Positions 16,835 through 25,771 of a DNA stretch of 64,000 nucleotides are shown one piece after another. How positions within the stretch are numbered: position 1 is the stretch's first letter; every line of letters starts with the position of its first letter. The translations under genes and the position numbers were made by a program. Below the pieces are notes generated by a model. The model did no database searches. It was not told the origin of the DNA and saw only the letters and a list, made by a program, of their open reading frames with translations. Origin of the DNA: DATBRC01 sp036560485 (GTDB taxonomy: Bacteria > Pseudomonadota > Gammaproteobacteria > Burkholderiales > Burkholderiaceae_D); contig DATBRC010000057.1 in NCBI GenBank assembly GCA_036560485.1, positions 62,001 through 126,000 on the forward strand, given 5' to 3'.

Positions 16835-18505
16835 CTAGGCAGGTTTCATGCCGCCCATTTTTTTGGTAATCACCCATTGCTGACCAATCGACAACACGTT
16901 GTTCACTACCCAATACAACACCAAACCCGATGGGAAGAAGAAGAACATCACCGAGAACGCGAGCGGCATGAACAGCATGACTTTCGCCTGCATCGGATCA
17001 GCCGGTGCCGGATTCAATTTGGTCGTGATGTACATCGAAATCGCATAGATTATCGGCAAAATGAAAAGTGGATCAGGTGCGGCCAAATCATGGATCCAGC
17101 CAATCCACGGCGCATTGCGAATTTCCACGCTGGCCTGCAACACCCAGTACAGCGCAATGAATACCGGCATTTGAATCAGGATCGGCAGACAGCCGCCGAG
17201 CGGATTGATTTTTTCCGTCTTGTACAGCTCCATCATCGCTTGGTTCATTTTTTGCGGATCGGATTTGTAACGCTCGCGGATCGCCGTCATCTTCGGTGTG
17301 ACGACTTTCATTTTCGCCATGCTGCGATAACCTGCCGCCGACAATGGGAAGAAGGCCAGCTTGATCAAAATCGTAAACACGATAATGGTCCAGCCCCAAT
17401 TGCCCAGTACCTTATGGATATGATCCATCACCCAGAACAGCGGCTCGGCGATGATGGTCAACTTGCCGTAATCTTTTACCAGATCCAAACCAGGCGCGAC
17501 TTTTTCCAGCAACGATGTTTCCTGGGGACCTGAGTACAACTTCGCATCCATCGAAGCAGTAGCGCCTGGTGCAATCGTGCCGAGCGGCAGGATGGTACCG
17601 ACCGCGTATTCATTCGTGTCTACTTTTTTGGTGTAAATTTCACGCGGCGTTTTGTCTTGCGGGATGAAAGCTGAGACAAAGAAATGTTGCACGATAGCGA
17701 TCCAGCCACTGTCTGCCTTGGTTGCGTGCTGCTCCTTACCCTCTTCTATTTTCTTGAAATCGAGCTTCTGGAATTTTTCTGCGTCGGTATAGACACTTGG
17801 GCCGGTATAGCTGCTTCTGAACCGAGTGTCATCTGCCGGCTTATTACCATCGTGCAGAAGTTGCAGATAAAGTGATGGCTTGATTGGTGCGCCGCTTTCG
17901 TTGGTCACTTGATGCTTGACATCGATAACATAATCACCGCGCTTAAACGTATAGGTCTTAGTCAGTTTCACGCCGTTTTGTTCGGCCTCCAGAACCAGGC
18001 TTATTTCATTCGCGCCATCCAAAGAGCGCGGTCCCGGCTTGGCAACAAAGCCGGATTTATGATTAGGTAACGGTGCATCGGCAGCGCCGCCGATCAAGCC
18101 GGTTTGCGCCAGGTAGATATGCCCTGGTCCGACATCGAACAACACTTCATTGCTTGTCGGATTAACTTCCGATTTGTACTTCAACAGCTCAAGACGTTTC
18201 AATTCACCGCCAACCGTATCGATATCGGCTTTGTAGACATCGGTTGTGATGGTAATGATTTCACTCTTGACTGGCGTGGTGCCATTGGCAACCACATTGG
18301 CAGCGGCTGGCGTCGTCGTTGCCGTCGCGGAGCTGCTTGCTTGCGGCAGATCGGACTTGGCACCGCCGGTGGTGGTTGTCTGGGTTTGTTGATGCGCACT
18401 TGGGAAAAATATCGATGTATGCCCATGATCGCGCATCCAGTTGTCCCACAAAAACAGGATTGACATCGAGAACACAACCCACAGAACGGTACGTTGGATA
18501 TCCAT
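16835..18505 (-). CDS. yidC: Membrane protein insertase YidC
   Basis: 556 residues from ATG 18505. It begins with a transmembrane helix after 'MDIQRTV', has the long periplasmic beta domain of Gram-negative YidC (about 60-340), and ends with the conserved 60KD_IMP core: 'NWGWTIIVFTILIKLAFFPL', a cytoplasmic hairpin with 'YKSDPQKMNQAMMELYKTEK', then 'GGCLPILIQMPVFIALYWVL' and two further helices. It inserts and folds inner-membrane proteins with or without SecYEG. It lies 36 bases after yidD in the leftward rpmH-rnpA-yidD-yidC run. Confidence 0.98.
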   Translation of the reverse strand: MDIQRTVLWVVFSMSILFLWDNWMRDHGHTSIFFPSAHQQTQTTTTGGAKSDLPQASSSATATTTPAAANVVANGTTPVKSEIITITTDVYKADIDTVGGELKRLELLKYKSEVNPTSNEVLFDVGPGHIYLAQTGLIGGAADAPLPNHKSGFVAKPGPRSLDGANEISLVLEAEQNGVKLTKTYTFKRGDYVIDVKHQVTNESGAPIKPSLYLQLLHDGNKPADDTRFRSSYTGPSVYTDAEKFQKLDFKKIEEGKEQHATKADSGWIAIVQHFFVSAFIPQDKTPREIYTKKVDTNEYAVGTILPLGTIAPGATASMDAKLYSGPQETSLLEKVAPGLDLVKDYGKLTIIAEPLFWVMDHIHKVLGNWGWTIIVFTILIKLAFFPLSAAGYRSMAKMKVVTPKMTAIRERYKSDPQKMNQAMMELYKTEKINPLGGCLPILIQMPVFIALYWVLQASVEIRNAPWIGWIHDLAAPDPLFILPIIYAISMYITTKLNPAPADPMQAKVMLFMPLAFSVMFFFFPSGLVLYWVVNNVLSIGQQWVITKKMGGMKPA

Positions 18506-18541
18506 AAGAGTATTAAGTTATATAAAAATATTCAGGAGAAT

Positions 18542-18805
18542 TCAGGAGTGACCGCAACCGCATTCGGTTGTCGAGTCGGAAGCTTCAGTTTTTTTCTTTG
18601 GAACAGGATCAAATCCGCCCGCGTTCCACGGATGGCACTTGCATAAACGCCGAGACGCGAGGATACCCCCTTTTAGCGCACCGTGCTCGCGCACTGCTTC
18701 CGCTGCGTAATCGGAGCAGCTTGGATAAAACCGGCAGTTTTGCCCAAGAAACGGACTAATGCCAAGTTTGTATGCGCGTAACAGAAGCAACAACAGCGTT
18801 TTCAT
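18542..18805 (-). CDS. yidD: Membrane protein insertion efficiency factor YidD
   Basis: 87 residues from ATG 18805, whose A is shared with the rnpA stop (TGATG), indicating translational coupling. The diagnostic 'GQNCRFYPSCSDYAAEAV' and 'CHPWNAGGFDPVP' motifs with their cysteines are present. YidD is a small, membrane-associated helper of YidC. The C-terminal tail is rich in Cys, Ser and Thr ('TTECGCGHS') and may bind metal. Confidence 0.95.
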   Translation of the reverse strand: MKTLLLLLLRAYKLGISPFLGQNCRFYPSCSDYAAEAVREHGALKGGILASRRLCKCHPWNAGGFDPVPKKKTEASDSTTECGCGHS

Positions 18806-19227
18806 CACTGCGTCTCCGACAATCTTTGCGATAAAAATAATTGCGTCAACTCGGCACGTAATGCGGTTTTCAATGCGGCCGTGGTTGCCGGGCCGTTTTT
18901 GCTGTTGACCGGACCAGACAAGCGGACAATGCAATCGATTGCCGGCAAAGCGGCTTGTCGAAACAATTCACGCGTAACGCGCTTGATTGTATTACGTGTC
19001 ACAGCACGCGGCGCAAATCGCTTGGCAGCAACGACGCCAAGTCTTGCATGCTGTAATTGGTTAACGCGTATATAGAGTACAAAGTGAGCAGTTCGTTGCA
19101 CCGGCCGCAAACGAAAAACGGATGAAAATTCATCCGTTTTAACGATGCGCCGATCACGCGCGAAATGTTGCGAACGATCGTCGTGTTGGTCGCGCGCGCT
19201 GCTTTTTGTGCTTTTCGTATTGGTCAC
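18805..19227 (-). CDS. rnpA: Ribonuclease P protein component
   Basis: The conserved core begins at 'IVKTDEFSSVFRLRP' and includes 'RLGVVAAKRFAPRAVTRN' and 'RNTIKRVTRELFR', the RNR-type RNA-binding motif. It assists the catalytic RNA in removing tRNA 5' leaders. No ATG stands near the core; I place the start at GTG 19227 (about 140 residues, 'TNTKSTKSSARDQ...'), because a start at ATG 19347 would overlap most of rpmH. The start remains uncertain. Confidence 0.93.
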   Translation of the reverse strand: MTNTKSTKSSARDQHDDRSQHFARDRRIVKTDEFSSVFRLRPVQRTAHFVLYIRVNQLQHARLGVVAAKRFAPRAVTRNTIKRVTRELFRQAALPAIDCIVRLSGPVNSKNGPATTAALKTALRAELTQLFLSQRLSETQ

Positions 19228-19258
19228 GCAAGCCGAGCGGGGGACGAAAACGTCTGGC

Positions 19259-19393
19259 TTAAACAGCCAAACGTTTGCGGCCTTTAGCGCGACGTGCGTT
19301 AAGCACAGCGCGACCGCCGCGGGTTGCCATACGGACGCGGAAGCCATGGGTACGCTTGCGGCGAACGACGGAAGGTTGGTAAGTACGTTTCAT
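19259..19393 (-). CDS. rpmH: Ribosomal protein L34
   Basis: 44 residues, 'MKRTYQPSVVRRKRTHGF' to 'ARRAKGRKRLAV', nearly invariant in bacteria; the very basic composition is expected of a small large-subunit protein. It opens the leftward rpmH-rnpA-yidD-yidC run, with rnpA starting about 30 bases after its stop. It faces dnaA across the presumed origin. Confidence 0.98.
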   Translation of the reverse strand: MKRTYQPSVVRRKRTHGFRVRMATRGGRAVLNARRAKGRKRLAV

Positions 19394-19904
19394 GTTGGAC
19401 TCGCTAATCTGCAAATAAATAAATCGGAACTCACGCCTTCGTCTTCTTGGTTTGTTCTAAGTAGTGAGCAGCAAATGCAGCCATCGCGAGGACAACAACA
19501 CATTGCACCAACATAACGGGCGGTGAACCCTGAATTAGACAGCATTTTCCGCTTGTTTGTCAATTACTTAGCTGCTTTGGCGAAGGCGGCCTTATTGTTT
19601 TGATCAGCGAAATAGCCGAGTTGGCAGCGATATTTATTCTGAAATAGCCCAAGCCAATCACATAATTGGCAGCCATTTTCCATTTGGGCTTCACGCAAAT
19701 CGCGCATTAATCGGATTGGCAAGGACTTGTAATTGCGTTGCGACTTGCCTTCCGGCATCCCTGATTTCAGTGAAATAGTCCGCCTGGCCTGTGGATAACT
19801 CAGCCTAGCCGGAGTAGAATAGCAGCACGTGTGGAGTGTCCGGACACGATTACGCTGTCTCAAGGATAACCCGATGCGACCTCACACTCACTACATAAAT
19901 ATTA
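19394..19904. other. rpmH-dnaA intergenic region, candidate oriC
   Basis: Divergence of rpmH (left) and dnaA (right) marks the usual place of the chromosomal origin or its edge. It contains one perfect DnaA box, TGTGGATAA at 19790-19798, and AT-rich stretches near 19415 and 19600-19740. A leftward frame 19758-19564 ('MPEGKSQRNYKSLPIRLMRD...', 64 aa) reads like a natural protein but lacks a well-spaced ribosome site, so I give it only a low chance of being a gene. I could not find a cluster of DnaA boxes by eye. Confidence 0.5.
19790..19798 (-). promoter_or_regulatory. DnaA box
   Basis: TGTGGATAA, the exact complement of the consensus TTATCCACA, about 107 bases before the dnaA start. It may serve autoregulation of dnaA or belong to oriC. 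Confidence 0.7.
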
Positions 19905-21287
19905 ATGGATAATTTTTGGCAGGCCTGCGCCGCACAGCTGGAGCAGGAGCTGACACCTCAACAATTTAGTGCGTGGATCAAGCCGCTCAGCCTTCTCGAT
20001 TATGAGGATGGTCGGTTACGAATCGCTGCGCCTAACCGCTTCAAGCTGGATTGGGTCAAGACCCAATTTGCCGCCAGGATTACTGCGCTCGCTTCTCAGC
20101 ATTGGGAAGAAGCGATCGAAGTCCAATTCGTGCTCGACCCCAGATTGAATGCACCGAAGAAAGCACCCAACGGTGCCGCCGCAGCACCTCAACAAAACGG
20201 TTTGGCCCCGATTGATTTGCCAACCGGACTTGCCGAAATGCAGGTCGAGGCAGCGCCCAAGCGCGACCAAAGCCGCATCAATACCACGCTGACATTTGAC
20301 AGTTTCGTTACCGGTAAAGCCAACCAATTGGCACGCGCCGCCGCGATCCAGGTCGCCAATAATCCCGGCGTTTCCTACAACCCGTTGTTCCTGTATGGCG
20401 GTGTCGGACTCGGTAAAACGCACTTGGTGCATGCCATCGGCAACCAGGTGATGGCTGATAATCCAAATGCCAACATCCGCTACATTCACGCAGAGCAGTA
20501 TGTTCGCGACGTAGTGACTGCTTACCAACGCAAGGGTTTTGACGACTTCAAGCGCTATTACCATTCGCTTGATGTGCTGTTGATTGACGATATTCAATTC
20601 TTCGGCGGCAAGAGCCGGACGCAGGAAGAATTCTTCTACGCGTTCGAAGCTTTGATTGCCGCAAAGAAGCAAATTATCATCACCAGCGATACCTATCCGA
20701 AAGAAATCACCGGGATGGATGACCGGCTGATTTCACGTTTCGACTCCGGTTTGACGGTCGCCATCGAGCCTCCGGAACTGGAAATGCGGGTCGCGATTCT
20801 GCTCAAAAAGGCAATCCAGGAAGGTGTCAGCTTCTCGGACGATGTCGCGTTTTTTGTTGCGAAACACCTCCGTTCCAACGTAAGGGAATTGGAGGGGGCC
20901 CTCAGAAAAATCCTAGCCTATTCCCGTTTTCACGGAAAAGACATCACGATCGACGTCGTCAAAGATGCTTTGAAGGATCTTTTATCGGTCCAAAACCGCC
21001 AGATTTCGGTTGAAAATATCCAAAAAACCGTTGCCGATTTCTTCAATATCAAGGTCGCGGACATGTATTCCAAGAAACGTCCGGCCAATATTGCACGTCC
21101 GCGGCAGATCGCGATGTACCTCGCCAAAGAGTTGACGCAGAAAAGTTTGCCCGAAATCGGCGAGCTTTTTGGCGGCCGTGATCACACGACGGTGCTGCAC
21201 GCGGTACGTAAAATTGCCGTAGACCGAACCAAAAATCCGGAGGTCAATCACGAGCTTCATGTGCTTGAGCAAACATTAAAAGGATAA
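19905..21287 (+). CDS. dnaA: Chromosomal replication initiator DnaA
   Basis: 460 residues from ATG 19905. Domain I ('FWQACAAQLEQELTPQQFSAWI') is followed by a variable linker (about 80-125), the AAA+ domain with Walker A 'GGVGLGKTH' and Walker B 'LLIDDIQFFGG', and the DNA-binding domain IV with 'GGRDHTTVLHAVRKI'. It melts the origin and loads DnaB. A DnaA box lies on each side of the gene, in agreement with autoregulation. It is followed by dnaN after 256 bases. Confidence 0.99.
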   Translation: MDNFWQACAAQLEQELTPQQFSAWIKPLSLLDYEDGRLRIAAPNRFKLDWVKTQFAARITALASQHWEEAIEVQFVLDPRLNAPKKAPNGAAAAPQQNGLAPIDLPTGLAEMQVEAAPKRDQSRINTTLTFDSFVTGKANQLARAAAIQVANNPGVSYNPLFLYGGVGLGKTHLVHAIGNQVMADNPNANIRYIHAEQYVRDVVTAYQRKGFDDFKRYYHSLDVLLIDDIQFFGGKSRTQEEFFYAFEALIAAKKQIIITSDTYPKEITGMDDRLISRFDSGLTVAIEPPELEMRVAILLKKAIQEGVSFSDDVAFFVAKHLRSNVRELEGALRKILAYSRFHGKDITIDVVKDALKDLLSVQNRQISVENIQKTVADFFNIKVADMYSKKRPANIARPRQIAMYLAKELTQKSLPEIGELFGGRDHTTVLHAVRKIAVDRTKNPEVNHELHVLEQTLKG

Positions 21288-21543
21288 AAAATCACTGCCT
21301 ATTAGCTTGTGGATAACTTTCCAGATTACAAAAAAGTTGCATTGTAAATTCGGAAATAAAAAGGTAGTCATAGAGCCATTTTTTGGTCAAAATTGATGGT
21401 ATTTAAGAGTGTGTGCAGTAAGGTTTGTAATGGCGTTTGGTTAAGGGTGCCAAATTACTTTTATGGGCCAGTTTTGAAGAGACAGTTTTATTAAGAAGAG
21501 AAGTGTTTTAAAAATATCCGTTAACTAATACAAGGATAAAACT
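21288..21543. other. dnaA-dnaN intergenic region with DnaA box
   Basis: An AT-rich stretch of 256 bases that starts with a perfect DnaA box (TGTGGATAA, 21308-21316) 20 bases after dnaA and continues with runs such as AAAAAAGTTGCATTG and TTTTAAAAATA. In several bacteria the unwinding element lies here, so it competes with the rpmH-dnaA gap as the origin. The dnaN ribosome site is AAGGA before 21544. Confidence 0.55.
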
Positions 21544-22650
21544 ATGCAATTGGTTAAAACCACCAGAGATACCCTTCTCCGGCCGCTGCAGATTGTGAGT
21601 GGTATTGTCGAGCGTCGGCACACATTGCCGATTCTGGCCAATATCCTCATTCGCAAGGACGGCGAGCGCGTATCTTTTCTATCCACCGATATTGAAGTGC
21701 AGATCACAACGCACGCACAAGTCGGTAGCGGCAACGATTCAGCATCGACGACAGTTGCCGCACGCAAGTTGCTCGACATCTTGCGCGCATTGCCGGAGAG
21801 CGGTGATGTCTCGCTGACACTCGCCAACAAACGCATGACGGTGCAATCAGGCAAATCGCGCTTCGCATTGCAAACCTTGGCTGCGGAAGAATTTCCAACC
21901 GTTGCGCAGGCCGATCACTACAACGCCAAAGTGACGTTGCCGCAAAAAACCTTGAAGCACCTGTTTAACATGGTGCACTTCTCGATGGCGCAACAAGACA
22001 TTCGTTATTACCTGAATGGTTTGTTGTTGGTGGTCGATGGCAAGAACGTGATCGCAGTCGCGACCGATGGTCACCGCCTCGCATTTTGCCAGGTCGAAAC
22101 GGATCAGAATTTCCCGCGTCAGGAAGTCATCATCCCGCGCAAGACCATTATGGAATTGCAGCGCTTGCTGGAAGAAATCGATCAGCCGGTCCAACTGGAA
22201 ATCGCCAACAACCAGGTCAAGCTCACCTTCGCCGATATCGAATTGATTTCGAAATTGGTCGAAGGCAAATTCCCTGACTACACCCGTGTGGTGCCGAAGG
22301 GTTACAAAAACAATTTCACGCTGAGCCGCGATGCACTGCTGCGCTCATTGCAACGCGCCGCGATCATGACCAGCGACAAGTTCAAAGGCGTGCGTTGCAT
22401 CGTTGCACCAGGCAGCATGAAGATCAGCTCCACCAATGCTGATCAGGAAGAAGCCGTAGAAGAAATCGAAATCGATTACGGCGGAGACAGTGTCGATATC
22501 GGGTTCAACGTCACGTATCTGCTCGACGTGTTGAACAACCTGAAATGCGACAACATTAACATTGCATTAGGCGACGCCAATTCATCGGCATTGATCACGA
22601 TTCCTGACAATGCCGACTTCAAATATGTCGTCATGCCAATGCGTATTTGA
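21544..22650 (+). CDS. dnaN: DNA polymerase III beta sliding clamp
   Basis: 368 residues, full family length, from ATG 21544 with an AAGGATAAA ribosome site. Three clamp domains can be traced: 'LRPLQIVSGIVERRHTLPIL' at the N-terminus, 'YYLNGLLLVVDGKNVIAVAT' and 'DGHRLAFC' in the second, and the ending 'NADFKYVVMPMRI', which forms part of the peptide-binding pocket. The ring tethers polymerase III and other factors to DNA. Confidence 0.99.
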   Translation: MQLVKTTRDTLLRPLQIVSGIVERRHTLPILANILIRKDGERVSFLSTDIEVQITTHAQVGSGNDSASTTVAARKLLDILRALPESGDVSLTLANKRMTVQSGKSRFALQTLAAEEFPTVAQADHYNAKVTLPQKTLKHLFNMVHFSMAQQDIRYYLNGLLLVVDGKNVIAVATDGHRLAFCQVETDQNFPRQEVIIPRKTIMELQRLLEEIDQPVQLEIANNQVKLTFADIELISKLVEGKFPDYTRVVPKGYKNNFTLSRDALLRSLQRAAIMTSDKFKGVRCIVAPGSMKISSTNADQEEAVEEIEIDYGGDSVDIGFNVTYLLDVLNNLKCDNINIALGDANSSALITIPDNADFKYVVMPMRI

Positions 22651-22672
22651 TCAGAGTTTTAAGCAGTAATGA

Positions 22673-22705
22673 CAAAGGGGGCAGCGATCATCGCGAGCCC
22701 CTTTG
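22673..22705 (+). terminator. Hairpin after dnaN, possible terminator
   Basis: CAAAGGGG (22673-22680) pairs with CCCCTTTG (22698-22705) and encloses a second perfect hairpin GCGAT-C-ATCGC. It begins 22 bases after the dnaN stop. The following T run is weak, so termination may be partial. Confidence 0.5.
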
Positions 22706-22760
22706 CCACATTTAAGAAGTTGTGATTTGTTGAGAATGAGTAAATAGTTGGTGCGTTCGA

Positions 22761-22840
22761 CCCCCACCCTAACCCTCCCCCTGCCCGGAGGAGGGAACAA
22801 AACTCCTTCCTCCTTGCAGGGGGAAGGTTGGGATGGGGGT
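22761..22840. repeat. Palindromic repeat, family 2 (C-rich/G-rich hairpin)
   Basis: About 80 bases upstream of gyrB form a long imperfect hairpin. The left arm is CCCCCACCCTAACCCTCCCC followed by CTGC. The right arm is CTTGCAGGGGGAAGGTTGGG followed by ATGGGGG. The two pair over some 35 positions with few mismatches around the loop ACAAAAC. A relative, with an insertion, is at 54837-55010. It sits between dnaN and gyrB and does not disturb either gene. Confidence 0.8.
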
Positions 22841-22917
22841 AGTGCGCCCCAATATATACAGCAATAATTTATTTAAAAATCCGTAGCAGCAGCAATCGTT
22901 ATCAGAGAAGGTAGTCC

Positions 22918-25413
22918 ATGTCCGCAATCCCACAAGAGAAACCAGTTCAGCCGCAAGAAGCATACGGCGCTTCATCGATTCAAATTCTCGAAGGTCTGGA
23001 AGCCGTGCGCAAGCGCCCAGGCATGTACATCGGCGACACTTCCGACGGCACCGGTTTGCATCACTGCGTATTCGAAGTGCTGGACAACTCCATCGACGAA
23101 GCACTGGCCGGCTACTGCACCGAGATCCATGTCACGATCCACTCCGACAATTCGATCTCGATCACCGACAACGGCCGCGGCATTCCGACCGGCATCAAGT
23201 TCGACGACAAGCACGAGCCCAAGCGCAGCGCGGCCGAGATCGCACTGACCGAGTTGCACGCCGGCGGCAAATTCAATCAGAACGCGTACAAGGTATCCGG
23301 CGGTCTGCACGGCGTCGGCGTGTCCTGCGTCAACGGCCTGTCCAAATTGCTCAAGCTGACCGTACGCCAAAACGGCAAGACGCATTACCTTGAATTCGTG
23401 CGCGGCGTGCCGCAAAACCGTGAAATCGAAATCATCGACGGTGTTGAGTGCTCACCGATGAAAGTCATCGGCGACACCGACAAGCGCGGCACCGACGTGC
23501 ATTTCTGGGCCGATGAAGAAATTTTCACGCACGTCGAATACCACTACGAGATTTTGTCCAAGCGTATCCGCGAACTGTCCTTCCTCAACAACGGCGTGCA
23601 CATCAAGCTGACCGACCAGCGCACCGGCAAAGAAGAAGACTTCGCATTCGAAGGCGGCACGCGCGGTTTTGTCGAATACATCAACAAGACCAAGAACGTG
23701 CTGCACCCATCCATATTCCAGGCCACCGGCGAGCGCATGTCGGAACAGAACACCAACATCAGCGTCGACGTATCGATGCAATGGAACGACGCATACAACG
23801 AGCAAGTGCTCTGCTTCACCAACAACATTCCGCAACGCGACGGCGGCACCCACTTGACCGGCCTGCGCGCCGCGATGACACGCGTCATCAACAAGTACAT
23901 TGAAGAACACGAGTTCGCCAAAAAAGCCAAAGTCGAAATCAGCGGCGACGACATGCGCGAAGGTCTCACCTGCGTGCTGTCGGTCAAAGTGCCGGAACCA
24001 AAATTCAGCTCGCAAACAAAAGATAAACTGGTATCAAGCGAAGTGCGCGGCCCGGTAGAAGAAATCGTCGCCAAGACACTGACCGACTACCTCGCTGAAA
24101 AACCAAACGACGCCAAAATCATCTGCGGCAAAATTGTCGAAGCAGCACGTGCGCGTGAAGCCGCCCGCAGAGCACGCGACCTCACGCGTCGCAAGGGCGT
24201 GATGGACGGTTTAGGCCTGTCCGCCAAACTGGCCGACTGCCAGGAAAAAGATCCGGCCCTGTGCGAACTGTACGTAGTCGAGGGTGACTCCGCAGGTGGC
24301 TCCGCCAAGCAAGGCCGCGACCGCAAGTTCCAGGCGATCCTGCCATTGCGCGGTAAAGTGCTCAACGTCGAAAAAGCCCGCTTCGAAAAAATGCTGTCCA
24401 GCGAACAGATCACCACACTGATCGCCACGCTCGGCACCAGCATCGGCCCCGATGAATTCAACGCCGACAAACTGCGCTACCACCGCATCATCATCATGAC
24501 CGATGCGGACGTCGACGGCGCACACATCCGCACGCTGCTGCTCACGCTGTTCTATCGCCAGATGCCGCAACTGGTCGAGCGCGGCCACATTTACATCGCG
24601 CAACCGCCACTCTACAAAGTCAAGGCAGGCCGCGACGAGCGTTACCTGAAAGACGACGTCGAAGAGGCCAGCTACATGATGACCGTCGCGCTGAACGGCG
24701 CAGCACTGATCCCAAGCACAGGTGCAGAACCGATCACCGGCGAACCATTGGCAGAACTGGTACGCCAGTTCAACCTCGCCAACGCGATCATGATGCGCCT
24801 GACCCGCGTGATCGATCGCGCCGCGCTGACCGCGATCATGACCGGCGTCACACTCGACCTCGACACCGTCGCCAATGCAGAAACATCTGCGCAAGCGCTG
24901 GCCGCAGCCATTAACGACCCATCCGTGCGCGTCGTTGTGCGCTCGGATGAATTGTCCGAGAAGCACAGCCTGCATATCGAACGCATCTTCCACGGCAATG
25001 CAAAGGTCAGCGTCATCGATGCCGACTTCGTGCAAGGCGCCGACTATCAGGTACTCGCCAATGCAGCAGCGACCTTCAAAGGCTTGCTAGGTGAAGGCGC
25101 ATTCATCCGCCGCGGTGAAGGAGAAAAAGCGAAAGAATCCGCCGTCAACGATTTCCACCACGCGATGGAATGGCTGCGCGAAGAAGCAGAACGCAACGTC
25201 TCCAAGCAGCGCTACAAAGGTCTGGGCGAGATGAATCCGGAACAGTTGTGGGAAACCACGATGGACCCAACCGTGCGTCGCTTGTTGAAAGTGCAGATCG
25301 AAGACGCGATTGCAGCGGATCAGATTTTCACGACGTTGATGGGGGATGATGTGGAACCACGTAGAGCGTTTATTGAGACCAATGCGTTGAGGGCGGGAAA
25401 TATTGATGTTTGA
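22918..25413 (+). CDS. gyrB: DNA gyrase subunit B
   Basis: 831 residues from ATG 22918. The GHKL ATPase domain shows 'VRKRPGMYIGDTSDGTGLHH', 'DNSIDEALAGY', 'DNGRGIPTG' and 'GGLHGVGVSCVN'; the Toprim domain shows 'EGDSAGGSAKQGRDR' and 'DADVDGAHIRTLLL'; the C-terminal tail has 'QRYKGLGEMNPEQLWETTMD'. About 150 residues between 'RYLKDDVEEASYMM' and 'NDFHHAMEWL' form the insertion seen in many proteobacterial GyrB. It supplies the ATPase of the supercoiling enzyme. The defence island starts right after its stop. Confidence 0.99.
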   Translation: MSAIPQEKPVQPQEAYGASSIQILEGLEAVRKRPGMYIGDTSDGTGLHHCVFEVLDNSIDEALAGYCTEIHVTIHSDNSISITDNGRGIPTGIKFDDKHEPKRSAAEIALTELHAGGKFNQNAYKVSGGLHGVGVSCVNGLSKLLKLTVRQNGKTHYLEFVRGVPQNREIEIIDGVECSPMKVIGDTDKRGTDVHFWADEEIFTHVEYHYEILSKRIRELSFLNNGVHIKLTDQRTGKEEDFAFEGGTRGFVEYINKTKNVLHPSIFQATGERMSEQNTNISVDVSMQWNDAYNEQVLCFTNNIPQRDGGTHLTGLRAAMTRVINKYIEEHEFAKKAKVEISGDDMREGLTCVLSVKVPEPKFSSQTKDKLVSSEVRGPVEEIVAKTLTDYLAEKPNDAKIICGKIVEAARAREAARRARDLTRRKGVMDGLGLSAKLADCQEKDPALCELYVVEGDSAGGSAKQGRDRKFQAILPLRGKVLNVEKARFEKMLSSEQITTLIATLGTSIGPDEFNADKLRYHRIIIMTDADVDGAHIRTLLLTLFYRQMPQLVERGHIYIAQPPLYKVKAGRDERYLKDDVEEASYMMTVALNGAALIPSTGAEPITGEPLAELVRQFNLANAIMMRLTRVIDRAALTAIMTGVTLDLDTVANAETSAQALAAAINDPSVRVVVRSDELSEKHSLHIERIFHGNAKVSVIDADFVQGADYQVLANAAATFKGLLGEGAFIRRGEGEKAKESAVNDFHHAMEWLREEAERNVSKQRYKGLGEMNPEQLWETTMDPTVRRLLKVQIEDAIAADQIFTTLMGDDVEPRRAFIETNALRAGNIDV

Positions 25414-25582
25414 TTTGTCGGATGTCACGGATAGTGAAACTCGCGACAAGTAAATGAAAAGATGGTGACACTCAAAATGCAAGAACCCGATCTTCTTGCT
25501 AAGGGTGTGTCGTTGCTTGGAACCACTAAGAGCCTACTCTCCTTATTGAAGCAAAATACAGTTCATTTGGTAGTTCAGCTGA

Positions 25583-25771
25583 AACAGTCCGGAATTATTG
25601 CCGGTGAAGCTGGTGACAGTATGGATGGATGCCAAACTAAAGCCCTTTAGCGAACAAGTAGACATGCGTTTTAGGAACGGATCTTCCACCAAATGCGCAA
25701 CAGCATTTACATCTGAACAAATCGAATGGCTTCGGTTGATGAAAGAAATGAATGGGGAGTTGGTGGCGTGA
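25583..25771 (+). pseudogene. Remnant of type I restriction subunit HsdR (C-terminal end)
   Basis: An open frame without its own start reads '...VTVWMDAKLKPFSEQVDMRF' and then '...AFTSEQIEWLRLMKEMNGELVA' before a stop at 25769-25771. The pattern 'Y/VD-x-RF-x-N ... FT-x-EQ-x-x-WL-x-x-I/MK' matches my memory of the HsdR C-terminal region, but the 70 or so residues that should follow are missing and the sequence jumps to a typical C-terminal end. The stop overlaps the hsdS GTG start (GTGA), the usual coupling of neighbouring hsd genes. Upstream, about 165 bases to gyrB show no further HsdR sequence, though an unrelated short frame is open at 25462-25650. So almost all of hsdR appears deleted. 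Confidence 0.65.

Noticed and set aside
25462..25650. 62-residue open frame between gyrB and the hsdR remnant
   Set aside because: No ribosome site or recognised motif, and it overlaps the HsdR-like frame; likely scrambled remains of a deletion.
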